In this document: one piece after another, positions 54,652 through 62,811 of the stretch
Layout: the number at the start of each line of letters is the position of its first letter
Position numbering within the stretch: position 1 is the stretch's first letter
From: Nocardioides sp. Root140
Lineage (GTDB): Bacteria > Actinomycetota > Actinomycetes > Propionibacteriales > Nocardioidaceae
Reading direction: 5' to 3'
Assembly (NCBI RefSeq): GCF_001426745.1
Contig: NZ_LMFI01000012.1
Span: 181,907-245,906, forward strand
DNA: 64,000 bases
Position numbers and translations under genes: made by a program
Notes under the pieces: generated by a model
What the model saw: the letters and a program-made list of their open reading frames with translations, nothing else
The model's database searches: none
Told to the model about the DNA's origin: nothing

Positions 54652-55485
54652 TCAGGCCTCAGGCGCCCAGCAGAAGCCGTAGTGCTGGCCGGCCGACCAC
54701 TGCTTCTTGTTCGGCCACTCGTAGCCCCAGGTGAACTTGAGCGGGTCGTCGGCCAGGTCGCGGACGGTGTCCTCGCAGGTCGACTGGCCGGCGTCGCTGG
54801 CGGCTTCGGCCCCCGGATAGGCGCCACCCTTCCCCGGTCGTACGTCGACCGTGCCGACCGCGCGCCACGAGTGCGAACGGGCACAGGCCACGCGTTCGAA
54901 GTCCTTGGCGCCCGGCTTGGCGGTGCCGCACATGCCGTACGTGGCGCGGCCCGCGTCGGTGCCGAGCACGCCCTTGGTCGGACCGTCGAGCAGCAGGAGC
55001 TCCTCGGGTCCGCCGATCGCGATCACCTCGCAGCGGAACCAGTCCTGGCCCTCGTCGGACTGCTCGACGGTGGGGCTGAACCAGACCGTGCTGAGCATGC
55101 TGAGGCGCAGGTCCTCCGCCGAGCCGCCGAGGAAGCCGGCGAGCTCGCGCGGGCAGGCGCTGGAGACCTGCTGCTGCACGCGATCGGAGTCGACGGTGAC
55201 CAGGTGTCCGTCGACGACGGTGTCGAGGGTGCCGACGAAGAAGGTCTCGGCGGTGTGTTTCGCCTTGCAGGACACGGTCTTCGCGTCGAACGTGGGGGCC
55301 ACCGCGGCGTCGTACGACAGGGAGTGGCAGGTGCCCGGCTTCGGGCGGGGTGCCGGCTTCGCCGGGGCGGGCGGGGTGGTGGACGCACTGGGGGTCGGGT
55401 CCGGGTCGGCGGACTTGTCGGATCCGTCCGAGCATCCCGCGAGGAGTCCGAGCGCGAGCAGGAGACTGGCGAGGAGGCGGGTCAT
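54652..55485 (-). CDS. Septum formation-family lipoprotein, copy 1
   Basis: The 277-aa lipoprotein (lipobox LLAGC) has a Pro/Ala linker and two repeats of the Septum_form pattern Cys-x3-His-(T/S)-x-E: VSCKAKHTAETFFVG and VACARSHSWRAVG. Paired Cys elsewhere suggest disulfides. The family is named after a mycobacterial septum protein; precise role unknown. It overlaps the upstream paralog by 4 nt. Confidence 0.82.
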   Translation of the reverse strand: MTRLLASLLLALGLLAGCSDGSDKSADPDPTPSASTTPPAPAKPAPRPKPGTCHSLSYDAAVAPTFDAKTVSCKAKHTAETFFVGTLDTVVDGHLVTVDSDRVQQQVSSACPRELAGFLGGSAEDLRLSMLSTVWFSPTVEQSDEGQDWFRCEVIAIGGPEELLLLDGPTKGVLGTDAGRATYGMCGTAKPGAKDFERVACARSHSWRAVGTVDVRPGKGGAYPGAEAASDAGQSTCEDTVRDLADDPLKFTWGYEWPNKKQWSAGQHYGFCWAPEA

Positions 55486-56288
55486 CGGGGTGTCCTTGCC
55501 CAGCAGATGGAGCGCCGGTTGCCGGCGTCCCACTCGGCCTTGTGGAACCAGGTGTAGGCGTACTCGTAGTCGACCGGGTAGTTCATCCAGGCGCCCACCG
55601 AGTCGGAGCAGAAGTCGCGGGTCTTCACCTCGACCAGCCGGTCACCCGGGTAGGACTCGTCGTCGGTGCCGACCTTGATCGTGGTGACGGCACGCCAGTT
55701 GTGCTTCTCCGAGCACGGCACCTTCACCTCGCCGACCACGGTCGGGCCCTCGGCACAGACCATCCACTTGTCCTCGGGACGCCCGGTGAGCAGGCCCTTG
55801 GCGGTCTCGGGGAGGTCGACGTACTCCTTCGACTGCTCACCACCACCGACCAGGTCGCAGCGGTACCACCGCGCGCCCTTGTCCCAGGCCTTCTCCGACG
55901 GGCGGAACCACGCCCAGCTCACCACGGTGCGCATCACCAGCGACTCGTCGGCGCCGAGGAACTTCTCGAACTGGCCGGAGCAGCGCTCGTAGGCGAACTG
56001 CGCCAGTCCGTCGTCGTCGTAGTCGGCCTCGTCGTAGGTCGCGGGCAGGGGGCCGACCGCGTAGGTCTCGGCCGTGTGCGTCTCCGCGCAGTCGACGGTC
56101 TTGGTCGCGTTGCTGCTCTTCTCTACGTCGCCCGGCTCGAGGTCGCGGCACGCGCCCAGCTCGGGGGCCTCGACCGCGTCCAGCTGGGCGGGGTCGACAC
56201 GGTCGCTGCCGTCGTCGTTTCCGCATCCGGACAGGACCAGCACGATCGGCAGTGCGACGGCCGGCAGCAGTCGTCGTACAGGGGGCAC
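55482..56288 (-). CDS. Septum formation-family lipoprotein, copy 2
   Basis: The 268-aa paralog of the next gene has lipobox VLSGC, the same two motifs (VDCAETHTAETYAVGPLP, VPCSEKHNWRAVTTIKVG) and the same C-terminal ending with a Cys-Trp (SICWARTP here, GFCWAPEA in copy 1). GTG 56288 is the start. Tandem duplication followed by strong divergence is evident. Confidence 0.82.
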   Translation of the reverse strand: MPPVRRLLPAVALPIVLVLSGCGNDDGSDRVDPAQLDAVEAPELGACRDLEPGDVEKSSNATKTVDCAETHTAETYAVGPLPATYDEADYDDDGLAQFAYERCSGQFEKFLGADESLVMRTVVSWAWFRPSEKAWDKGARWYRCDLVGGGEQSKEYVDLPETAKGLLTGRPEDKWMVCAEGPTVVGEVKVPCSEKHNWRAVTTIKVGTDDESYPGDRLVEVKTRDFCSDSVGAWMNYPVDYEYAYTWFHKAEWDAGNRRSICWARTPR

Positions 56289-56300
56289 GTGGGGAGTCCT

Positions 56301-56798
56301 CTAGGTCGTCAGCAGTGCCGCGATCGTACCGCCCAGCTCGTAGGCGGCCTCCGTCTCGGCCTCCCCGACGTCGCCGAGCACCTCGAGGACGTCGTAACCC
56401 TGGCGCCAGCCGAGGGCGCCGATGATCGACTGCACCGAGCGGACCGCTCCCGTGGTGTCGTAGCGGCCGTGGACGTAGAGGCCGTACGGGCGCTTGGCGG
56501 TGGGGCTCGCGTCGTCGCCGGGACCGGCGGCGCCGCTCGGATCGAGCGCGCCGCCGACCTGGAGGAACGTCGAGTCGAAGAAGTGCTTGAGCGCCCCGGA
56601 CATGTAGCCGAAGTTGGCGCTGGTGCCGAGCAGGTAGCCGTCCGCGGCCAGCACGTCGTCGGCGGTCGCCTCCAGGGCCGGTCGTACGACGACCTCGACG
56701 CCCTCGATCTCGTCGTCGGAGGCGCCGGCGACGACTGCCTCGGTGAGGGCCTGCAGCGACCGGGTGGGGGAGTGATGGACAACCAGCAGTCGAGGCAT
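56301..56798 (-). CDS. Flavodoxin-like NAD(P)H-dependent oxidoreductase
   Basis: The 165-aa protein has the FMN phosphate loop VVHHSPTRSLQALTEAV and YLLGTSANFGYMSGALKHFF, as in WrbA/flavodoxin-type oxidoreductases. Length and the PYGLYVHGRYDTTGAVR block fit the family. It is divergent from leuA and 12 nt upstream of the septum-type genes. Confidence 0.85.
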   Translation of the reverse strand: MPRLLVVHHSPTRSLQALTEAVVAGASDDEIEGVEVVVRPALEATADDVLAADGYLLGTSANFGYMSGALKHFFDSTFLQVGGALDPSGAAGPGDDASPTAKRPYGLYVHGRYDTTGAVRSVQSIIGALGWRQGYDVLEVLGDVGEAETEAAYELGGTIAALLTT

Positions 56799-56830
56799 GG
56801 ACCCACCCTGTCACGGTCGCGAGGGTGCGC

Positions 56831-56836
56831 TAAAGT
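56831..56836 (+). promoter_or_regulatory. -10 box of leuA leader transcript
   Basis: TAAAGT ends 10 nt before the leader-peptide ATG, so the transcript would have only a few untranslated bases before it. Confidence 0.5.
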
Positions 56837-56846
56837 GGTTCCCGTC

Positions 56847-56891
56847 ATGAAGATGCGCAGCCTCCTCCTTCGCTGCCGCAACGAGGCCTGA
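56847..56891 (+). CDS. leuA leader peptide MKMRSLLLRCRNEA
   Basis: Fourteen codons with three consecutive Leu codons CTC-CTC-CTT, ending TGA at 56891. Leucine leader peptides before leuA are known in actinobacteria. The last codons form the left arm of a strong hairpin. The core SLLLR parallels RLLLR of the leuS leader. Confidence 0.85.
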   Translation: MKMRSLLLRCRNEA

Positions 56892-56911
56892 AGCCGGCCC
56901 CCTCGTTGCGG
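56876..56911 (+). promoter_or_regulatory. leuA attenuator hairpin
   Basis: CCGCAACGAGG (inside the leader ORF) pairs perfectly with CCTCGTTGCGG across a 14-nt loop. No U-run follows, so control may act through Rho or translation rather than an intrinsic terminator. Ribosome position on the Leu codons would decide whether it forms. Confidence 0.8.
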
Positions 56912-56975
56912 AGGTTGTGCTGCCTTCTCATGGGCTGCTCGTCCGGCATCCGGATCTCCAAGCAGCGAGGAAACC

Positions 56976-58733
56976 ATGACCAACCTGAGCAACACCGGCA
57001 ACCAGCAGTCCGCCAGCGGCATGCCGTTCGAGCGGTACACCGCCTTCGTGCCCGTCGACGTGCCCGATCGCACGTGGCCCACGAAGAAGATCACCAAGGC
57101 CCCGCGATGGCTCTCCACCGACCTGCGTGACGGCAACCAGGCGCTGATCGACCCGATGACCCCGGCCCGCAAGCTGAGCATGTTCGAGCTGCTGGTGAAG
57201 ATGGGCTACAAGGAGATCGAGATCGGTTTCCCCAGCGCCAGCCAGACCGACTTCGACTTCGTGCGCAAGCTGATCGAGGAGGACCGCATCCCCGACGACG
57301 TGCAGGTCTCGGTGCTGACCCAGGCCCGCGAGGACCTCATCGAGCGCACGATCCAGTCGCTGGTCGGCGCCGACCGCGCGACCGTGCACCTCTACAACGC
57401 GACCGCGCCGCTGTTCCAGCGGGTCGTCTTCGGGGTCACCCCCGACGAGTGCCGCAACATCGCCACCCGCGGCACCGAGATGGTGATGAAGTACGCCGAG
57501 GAGATGCTCGGCGACTGTGACTTCGGCTACCAGTACAGCCCCGAGATCTTCACCCAGACCGACACCGACTTCGCGCTCTCGGTGTGCGAGGCGGTCTCCG
57601 ACGTGTGGCAGCCCGAGGCCGGCCGCGAGATCATCCTCAACCTGCCGGCGACCGTCGAGATGTCGACGCCGAACACCTACGCCGACCAGATCGAGTACTT
57701 CGGCCGAGGCCTGACCCGCCGCGAGCACAGTGCGATCAGCCTGCACCCGCACAACGACCGCGGCACCGCGGTGGCCGCCACCGAGCTGGCGATGATGGCC
57801 GGTGCCGACCGCGTCGAGGGCTGCCTGTTCGGCCACGGCGAGCGCACCGGCAACGTCGACCTGGTCACGCTGGGCATGAACCTCTTCTCGCAGGGCATCG
57901 ACCCGCAGGTCGACTTCAGTGACATCGACGAGGTGCGCCGCACGGTCGAGTACTGCACCAACCTGCCGGTGCACCCGCGGCACCCCTACGCGGGTGACCT
58001 CGTCTACACCGCCTTCTCCGGCTCCCACCAGGACGCCATCAAGAAGGGCCTCGAGGACCTCGACAAGCAGGCCGCCGAGCAGGGTGTTCCGGTCGGCGAG
58101 CTGCCCTGGGAGGCGCCGTACCTGCCGATCGACCCGAAAGACGTCGGGCGCAACTACGAGGCCGTGATCCGGGTCAACAGCCAGTCCGGCAAGGGCGGAG
58201 TGGCCTACATCCTCAAGGCCGAGCACAAGCTCGACCTGCCGCGGCGTGCGCAGATCGAGTTCAGCAGGGTCGTGCAGCAGCGCACCGACTCCGACGGCGG
58301 CGAGATGACGCCCGAGGCGATCTGGGACGTCTTCCGCAGCGAGTACCTCGACCGCGAGTCCCCGCTCAAGCTCAACTCGGTGCACACCTCCTCGGCTGCG
58401 GGTGAGAAGGACCAGCTCTCGGTCAACGTGTACGTCGACGGTGAGCTGCGCGCGCTGACAGCGTCGGGCAACGGACCGATCAACGCGTTCACCAACGCGC
58501 TCAACGACCTGGTCGAGACCGAGCAGGCGGCCGGCAACCCGGCGTACGCCGACCGCGGTGACGTGCGGGTGCTCGACTACCACGAGCACGCGCTCTCGGC
58601 CGGTGGCGACGCGATCGCCGCGGCGTACGTCGAGTGCGCGGTCGGTGACCAGATCCTCTGGGGTGTCGGCCTCGACGCGAACATCGTCACTGCCTCGCTC
58701 AAGGCCGTCGTCAGCGCCGTCAACCGCGCCTGA
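56976..58733 (+). CDS. leuA: 2-isopropylmalate synthase
   Basis: First committed step of leucine synthesis: condensation of acetyl-CoA with 2-ketoisovalerate. The 585-aa protein has the metal-site motif STDLRDGNQALIDP, EIEIGFPSASQTDFDF, HPHNDRGTAVAATELAM (HxH metal ligands), VEGCLFGHGERTGNVDL and a C-terminal LeuA allosteric domain that senses leucine. ATG 56976 follows GAGGAAA. The upstream leader peptide provides attenuation. Confidence 0.97.
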   Translation: MTNLSNTGNQQSASGMPFERYTAFVPVDVPDRTWPTKKITKAPRWLSTDLRDGNQALIDPMTPARKLSMFELLVKMGYKEIEIGFPSASQTDFDFVRKLIEEDRIPDDVQVSVLTQAREDLIERTIQSLVGADRATVHLYNATAPLFQRVVFGVTPDECRNIATRGTEMVMKYAEEMLGDCDFGYQYSPEIFTQTDTDFALSVCEAVSDVWQPEAGREIILNLPATVEMSTPNTYADQIEYFGRGLTRREHSAISLHPHNDRGTAVAATELAMMAGADRVEGCLFGHGERTGNVDLVTLGMNLFSQGIDPQVDFSDIDEVRRTVEYCTNLPVHPRHPYAGDLVYTAFSGSHQDAIKKGLEDLDKQAAEQGVPVGELPWEAPYLPIDPKDVGRNYEAVIRVNSQSGKGGVAYILKAEHKLDLPRRAQIEFSRVVQQRTDSDGGEMTPEAIWDVFRSEYLDRESPLKLNSVHTSSAAGEKDQLSVNVYVDGELRALTASGNGPINAFTNALNDLVETEQAAGNPAYADRGDVRVLDYHEHALSAGGDAIAAAYVECAVGDQILWGVGLDANIVTASLKAVVSAVNRA

Positions 58734-58768
58734 CCCGCCGCGACCCTCCCCTAGTAACGCGGGGTTAT

Positions 58769-58829
58769 GGTCGCTCCACACGCGTCGTCACGCGGGCAAA
58801 CCGTCGACACGACCGCACAAGTGCGGCGG
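58769..58829 (+). repeat. 3'-intergenic repeat element, copy 2
   Basis: GGTCGCTCCACACGCGTCGT (58769-58788) repeats 4915-4934 exactly. It is followed by CCGTC and by the perfect palindrome CCGCACAAGTGCGG, as in copy 1 (CGCACAAGTGC). It lies 36 nt after the leuA stop and abuts the convergent GNAT gene. Confidence 0.6.
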
Positions 58830-59297
58830 CTAGGGCAGCACCATCTCGTCGACCAGCAGGGCCGACCCCTCACGGAGGGGCTCGGCCCTGCCGGTCGCGA
58901 CGAAGCCGAAGCGCTCGTAGACCCTCCGCGCGGCGGGGTTGCCCTGCGCGACGTCGAGGATCACCCGGCGTCCTTCGGCACGGGCCTGAGCGACCACCTC
59001 GTCGAGCACCAGTCGTGCCAGGCCTCGGCGACGGAACTCCGGAGCGGTCCACATCGCCACGATCTGGGCGACTCCGTCCTCGATCCGGAAGGCCCCGCCC
59101 AGGGCGGCCGCGGCGCCGTCGACGAAGACGACGACGGGCGTGCTCTGCATTCGCATCAGCCAGTCGTCTTCCGTGAAGGCCTCCTCCCGGGCGAGCGTGG
59201 ACCCGAAGGCATCGGGGGAGTCGGCGAGGGACCGCAACCGGATCTCGCGCCACACCGGCCACTCCTCGGGGGCCAGTCGGCGTACCTCGATGCTCAT
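58830..59297 (-). CDS. GNAT-family N-acetyltransferase
   Basis: The 155-aa protein has the acetyl-CoA site MWTAPEFRRRGLARLVLDEV and the C-terminal NPAARRVYERFGFVATGR, both canonical. The acceptor is unknown. It overlaps the upstream ion-channel-like gene by 4 nt (ATGA), so both are made from one mRNA. Confidence 0.92.
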   Translation of the reverse strand: MSIEVRRLAPEEWPVWREIRLRSLADSPDAFGSTLAREEAFTEDDWLMRMQSTPVVVFVDGAAAALGGAFRIEDGVAQIVAMWTAPEFRRRGLARLVLDEVVAQARAEGRRVILDVAQGNPAARRVYERFGFVATGRAEPLREGSALLVDEMVLP

Positions 59298-60091
59298 GAC
59301 GTCGCTCCTGCCGTCTCGGCGTCGTACTTGTTGCGGACGGCGTCCCGCATCTGGTCGATGTTCTCGCGGAGCGCGTCCGAGATCAGCTCGTCGGTGCGCG
59401 GGTCGTTGAGCACCGAGAAGACCAGCCGGAACACCGTGTCACTGACCAGGCGCACGACGTCGTCGTGGAACGGCAGGAACTTGAGCCGACCCATCTGCTG
59501 GTCCTTCTTGATCAGCTCGACGATCATCAGGTCGAGCTCGGCACGGTTCTCGTCGAGGGCGCGGGCGATGTTGCTGGTGTAGTTGCCCGTCTGCAGCACG
59601 GCGGTGACCTCGTCCATCACGGCGATCGTCACCGGCCTCTTGATCACCTCGACGATGGAGTCCGTGCCCTGCTTGACGATGGCTGCGGTGACGCGGTCGC
59701 CGAAGGCCCGGTCGGCGGCTCGGCCGAGGCGGGCCAGGACGATGAAGACCCGCAGCAGTCGGAACGAGCGGAACGCCGGGTTCGAGACCGGGATCATGCC
59801 GAGCACCTCGTACCAGTACTTCAGCGGGAACTTCCAGCCCTCACGCGATCGGCGCCAGCGCCAGAGGAACTCGACGGCGAACAGCGCGCAGATCGCGTAG
59901 TCAGCGCGGATCACCCAGCGCTCGGTCCCGGGCGAGACGTCCCAGAAGGTGATCCACGACAGCAGCACCACCGAGATGATCGCGATGACCAGCATCGTCC
60001 AGTCCGCGAACCCCACCGGGGGCTTGGAGGGGTAGCTCGCGAGAGGCGACCGATCGGCGCCGGGGTTGTTCTGTCGGGTGTTCGTGGGCAT
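59294..60091 (-). CDS. Voltage-sensor-domain membrane protein without pore
   Basis: The 265-aa protein has four helices like S1-S4 of voltage-gated channels: WTMLVIAIISVVLLSWITF, ADYAICALFAVEFLWRWRR, the short YWYEVLGMIPVSNPAF and the S4-like FRSFRLLRVFIVLARLG with Arg every third or fourth residue. No S5-pore-S6 follows; residues 140-265 are soluble, helical and acidic/basic (IVEVIKRPVTIAVMDEV). It may be a voltage-sensing or proton-permeating protein with a cytosolic effector part. Function is inferred. Confidence 0.75.
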   Translation of the reverse strand: MPTNTRQNNPGADRSPLASYPSKPPVGFADWTMLVIAIISVVLLSWITFWDVSPGTERWVIRADYAICALFAVEFLWRWRRSREGWKFPLKYWYEVLGMIPVSNPAFRSFRLLRVFIVLARLGRAADRAFGDRVTAAIVKQGTDSIVEVIKRPVTIAVMDEVTAVLQTGNYTSNIARALDENRAELDLMIVELIKKDQQMGRLKFLPFHDDVVRLVSDTVFRLVFSVLNDPRTDELISDALRENIDQMRDAVRNKYDAETAGATS

Positions 60092-60120
60092 GCGGACAAC
60101 AGTGTCAGGTCGGCCACGGA

Positions 60121-60126
60121 TAGGGT
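60121..60126 (+). promoter_or_regulatory. -10 box TAGGGT for leaderless FKBP gene
   Basis: TAGGGT ends 7 nt before the ATG at 60134, with no ribosome binding site. Confidence 0.45.
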
Positions 60127-60133
60127 CGGCGCC

Positions 60134-60661
60134 ATGCGTACCGCTCGGAGAATCACCGCTGTCCTGGCCGTCACGGCTGCCCTCCTCGCCACTGCCGCGT
60201 GCGGCGACTCGGACTCGGACGACTCGTCCGACGACAACACGGACTCGGCCGCCGTGTGCACGGCGGACGACATCGAGGTCAGCGGTGAGTTCGGCGAGAA
60301 GCCTGAGGTGACGCTGCCGGACGACTGCACCCCGCCGACCGAAGTGATCACCAAGGACCTCTCGGCGGGCTCCGGCCCGGAGGCGAAGGCCGGAGACACC
60401 GTGCTGACGGACTACCTGCTGGTGACCTGGTCGAACCAGCAGGTCCTGGACAACTCCTTCGACCGCGGTGAGCCGTTCCCGGTCACGCCACTGGGCCAGG
60501 CCCCGGTCATCGACGGGTGGAACGAAGGACTCGTCGGCATCCAGGAGGGCGCCCGCCGCCTGATCATCATCCCGCCGGCCAAGGGCTACGGTGCGGGCGG
60601 CAACGGGGTCGAGCCGAACGAGACCCTCGTCTTCGTCGTGGACGCGGTCGCGGTCAGCTGA
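60134..60661 (+). CDS. FKBP-type peptidyl-prolyl isomerase lipoprotein
   Basis: The 175-aa protein has a lipoprotein signal with TAAC, an Asp/Ser-rich acidic linker (GDSDSDDSSDDNTDSA) and an FKBP domain: VIDGWNEGLVGIQEGARRLI, IIPPAKGYGAGG and ETLVFVVDAVAV. It should fold exported proteins outside the membrane. Several active-site aromatics of FKBP are kept (Trp in DGWNEGL, Tyr in GYGAGG). Confidence 0.9.
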   Translation: MRTARRITAVLAVTAALLATAACGDSDSDDSSDDNTDSAAVCTADDIEVSGEFGEKPEVTLPDDCTPPTEVITKDLSAGSGPEAKAGDTVLTDYLLVTWSNQQVLDNSFDRGEPFPVTPLGQAPVIDGWNEGLVGIQEGARRLIIIPPAKGYGAGGNGVEPNETLVFVVDAVAVS

Positions 60662-60684
60662 CCTGCCGGGGGCCGGGCGGACGG

Positions 60685-60690
60685 TAGATT
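60685..60690 (+). promoter_or_regulatory. -10 box TAGATT for leaderless hydrolase gene
   Basis: TAGATT ends 7 nt before the ATG at 60698; no ribosome binding site lies between. Confidence 0.5.
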
Positions 60691-60697
60691 GCTGGCC

Positions 60698-61555
60698 ATG
60701 TCGCGCTCACCCCTGGTCTCCGAACGCATCGGCCAGTTCTTCCTCGGCGAGGACCGCCTGGAGTACACCGAGTACGGCTCCGGCGACCGCTGGGTGGTGC
60801 TGCTGCACGGCCAGCTGATGCTGCGCCGCATGTGCCAGCCGCTGGCGCGCGCCCTGGCCGCCGAGGGCATGCACGTGGTCACCCTCGACCTGCTCGGCCA
60901 CGGTCGCTCGGACCGGCCGGCCGACCCGATGGTCTACTCGATGACCGCGTTCGGGGAGCAGGTCGTCGCGCTGCTCGACCACCTCGGCGCCGACCAGGCC
61001 GTCATCGGCGGCACCTCCCTGGGCGCCAACGTCTCGCTGGAGGTGGCGGCGATCGCTCCCGCGCGGGTGCGCGGCCTCCTGGTCGAGATGCCGGTGCTCG
61101 ACAACGCCGTTGAGATGGGGATGGTGGTCTTCGGCCCGATGATGCTGGCGGCGCGGTTCCTGCCGTTCACGGTCAGCCTGACCCGCGCCGTGACGCGTCG
61201 GGTGCCGCGCGGGCTGGTCCCCTTCTGGGCGGGCATCGTCCTCGACACCTGCGACCAGCAGCCCGCGCCGATGGCGGCGGTGATGCACGGCATCGTCTTC
61301 GGCCGCATCGCCCCTCCTTCAAGCCTGCGCCGCGCCATCGACGTACCCACGATGGTGGTCGGGCATCCCGCCGACCCGGTGCACCCGGCGGCAGACGCCG
61401 CGATGCTGGCCGCCGAGATCCCGGCTGCCCGGTTCGTCCGCGCCGAGAGCATCTTCGAGTGGCGGTTCCGGCCCGAGCGCCTGGACGGCGAGGCGGCCGA
61501 GTTCGTCCGCGGGTGCTGGGAGACACGCTCCGCCAGCGGGCTCCGGGGCGTCTGA
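60698..61555 (+). CDS. Alpha/beta hydrolase
   Basis: The 285-aa protein has VVLLHGQLMLRRMCQPLARA (oxyanion region), LDLLGHGRSDRP and the nucleophile elbow GGTSLGANVSLEV. A catalytic Asp near GHPADPVHPA is plausible, but the C-terminal His region expected near residue 270 is not clear, so the triad may be incomplete. It lies 17 bp before recO and may share its transcript. Confidence 0.82.
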   Translation: MSRSPLVSERIGQFFLGEDRLEYTEYGSGDRWVVLLHGQLMLRRMCQPLARALAAEGMHVVTLDLLGHGRSDRPADPMVYSMTAFGEQVVALLDHLGADQAVIGGTSLGANVSLEVAAIAPARVRGLLVEMPVLDNAVEMGMVVFGPMMLAARFLPFTVSLTRAVTRRVPRGLVPFWAGIVLDTCDQQPAPMAAVMHGIVFGRIAPPSSLRRAIDVPTMVVGHPADPVHPAADAAMLAAEIPAARFVRAESIFEWRFRPERLDGEAAEFVRGCWETRSASGLRGV

Positions 61556-61572
61556 GACGGCACAATGGACCC

Positions 61573-62301
61573 GTGCCCCTCTATCGAGCCGAAGCCGTCG
61601 TGCTGCGCACCCACAAGCTGGGTGAGGCGGATCGGATCATCACGCTCCTGACCCGCAACCACGGGCTGGTGCGGGCGGTGGCCAAGGGCGTACGCCGCAC
61701 GTCGTCGCGGTGGGGCTCCCGTCTCGAGCCGTTCACGCACGTCGACCTGCAGCTGGCCGAGGGACGCAACCTCGACACCATCACCCAGGCCGTGACCCTG
61801 GCCCCGTTCTCGGGAACCCTGGGCGCCGACTACGACCGCTACACCGCCGGTACGGCGATGCTCGAGACCGCCGAGCGCCTGATCATGGAGGAGCGGCAGC
61901 CCTCGTTGCAGCAGTTCCTCCTGCTCGTCGGCGGGCTGCGCGCGCTGACCACACCGGAGCGGCGTCCCGGGCAGGTGCTCGACTCCTACTTCCTGCGGTC
62001 CCTGTCGGTGGCCGGCTACGCCCCGTCGTTCGACACGTGTGCCCGCTGTGACGCGCCCGGTCCACACCGGTGGTTCAACCCGGCGGCCGGCGGCATCCTG
62101 TGCAGCGCCTGTCGCCTGCCGGGTTCGGCGAACCCGTCCGCGGAGACCGTGGCCGTGCTCGGCGGGCTGCTGGCCGGTGACTGGCCGCTGATCGACGCCG
62201 CCGAGCCCCGTCACCTCAAGGAGGCCAGTGGCCTCGTGGCGGCGTACCTCCACTGGCACCTCGAGCGCCGGCTCCGCTCGCTGGAGTACGTCGAGCGCTG
62301 A
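61573..62301 (+). CDS. recO: DNA repair protein RecO
   Basis: The 242-aa protein helps load RecA during recombinational repair. The N-terminal OB-fold carries VVLRTHKLGEADRIITLLTR, and the zinc site is CARCDAPGPHRWF with GGILCSACR. GTG 61573 is the start. A weak -10 (CACAAT) lies 6 nt before it. Confidence 0.95.
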   Translation: MPLYRAEAVVLRTHKLGEADRIITLLTRNHGLVRAVAKGVRRTSSRWGSRLEPFTHVDLQLAEGRNLDTITQAVTLAPFSGTLGADYDRYTAGTAMLETAERLIMEERQPSLQQFLLLVGGLRALTTPERRPGQVLDSYFLRSLSVAGYAPSFDTCARCDAPGPHRWFNPAAGGILCSACRLPGSANPSAETVAVLGGLLAGDWPLIDAAEPRHLKEASGLVAAYLHWHLERRLRSLEYVER

Positions 62302-62310
62302 CCGACCGCG

Positions 62311-62766
62311 TCAGTCGGTGGGTGCGCCGTTCTCGATCCAGTCGTCGACGGTGCGGTTGAAGCGCTGCAACGAGCGGAGGAACTCGTCACGCTCGGTCTG
62401 GGACCACGACGCCAGCATGATGTCGAGCAGCCCACGCCGACGGTCGCGTTCCTCGTGCACGGCCCTCGCGCCCTCGGTGGTGAGGGTGAGCACGGAGGCC
62501 CGACGGTCCGTGGGGTCGACCGTCTTCTCGGCCAGGCCGAGCCGTACGACGGCCTGCACCTGCCGGGTGATCGTCGAGGGATCGAGGCGGAATGCCTGGG
62601 CGATCGCGCCGAGTCGCTGGGGGCCGTTGTCGTCGAGCAGGCACAGGATGCCGTAGCTGGAGCGCTCGAGCTCGACCTCGCCCGAGGGCGTGCGGACATG
62701 GATCAACTGCGAGCGTCGCAGGATGGTGAACAGCTGCTGCTCGATCTGATCGTTCTGGTTCTCCAC
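62311..62766 (-). CDS. MarR-family transcriptional regulator
   Basis: The 151-aa winged-helix protein has LERSSYGILCLLDDNGPQRL, the recognition region FRLDPSTITRQVQAVVRLGL and the wing DPTDRRASVLTLTTEG. GTG 62766 lies 6 nt from the -10 box TATGCT, so the message is probably leaderless. It is divergent from uppS by 45 bp; any ligand is unknown. Confidence 0.9.
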   Translation of the reverse strand: MENQNDQIEQQLFTILRRSQLIHVRTPSGEVELERSSYGILCLLDDNGPQRLGAIAQAFRLDPSTITRQVQAVVRLGLAEKTVDPTDRRASVLTLTTEGARAVHEERDRRRGLLDIMLASWSQTERDEFLRSLQRFNRTVDDWIENGAPTD

Positions 62767-62772
62767 GAAGGC

Positions 62773-62778
62773 AGCATA
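62773..62778 (-). promoter_or_regulatory. -10 box TATGCT for leaderless marR
   Basis: On the minus strand TATGCT ends 6 nt before the GTG at 62766. The uppS -10 stands 20 bp away, facing the other way, so the two promoters overlap. Confidence 0.5.
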
Positions 62779-62798
62779 GGCCGCGAGGGGCCAAGCTC

Positions 62799-62804
62799 TA
62801 GGGT
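62799..62804 (+). promoter_or_regulatory. -10 box TAGGGT for leaderless uppS
   Basis: TAGGGT ends 7 nt before the GTG at 62812 with no ribosome binding site. Confidence 0.5.
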
Positions 62805-62811
62805 TGTCCAC

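Noticed and set aside
56799..56975. T-box riboswitch upstream of leuA
   Set aside because: No T-box consensus is present; a leader ORF with Leu codons and a hairpin explains the region.
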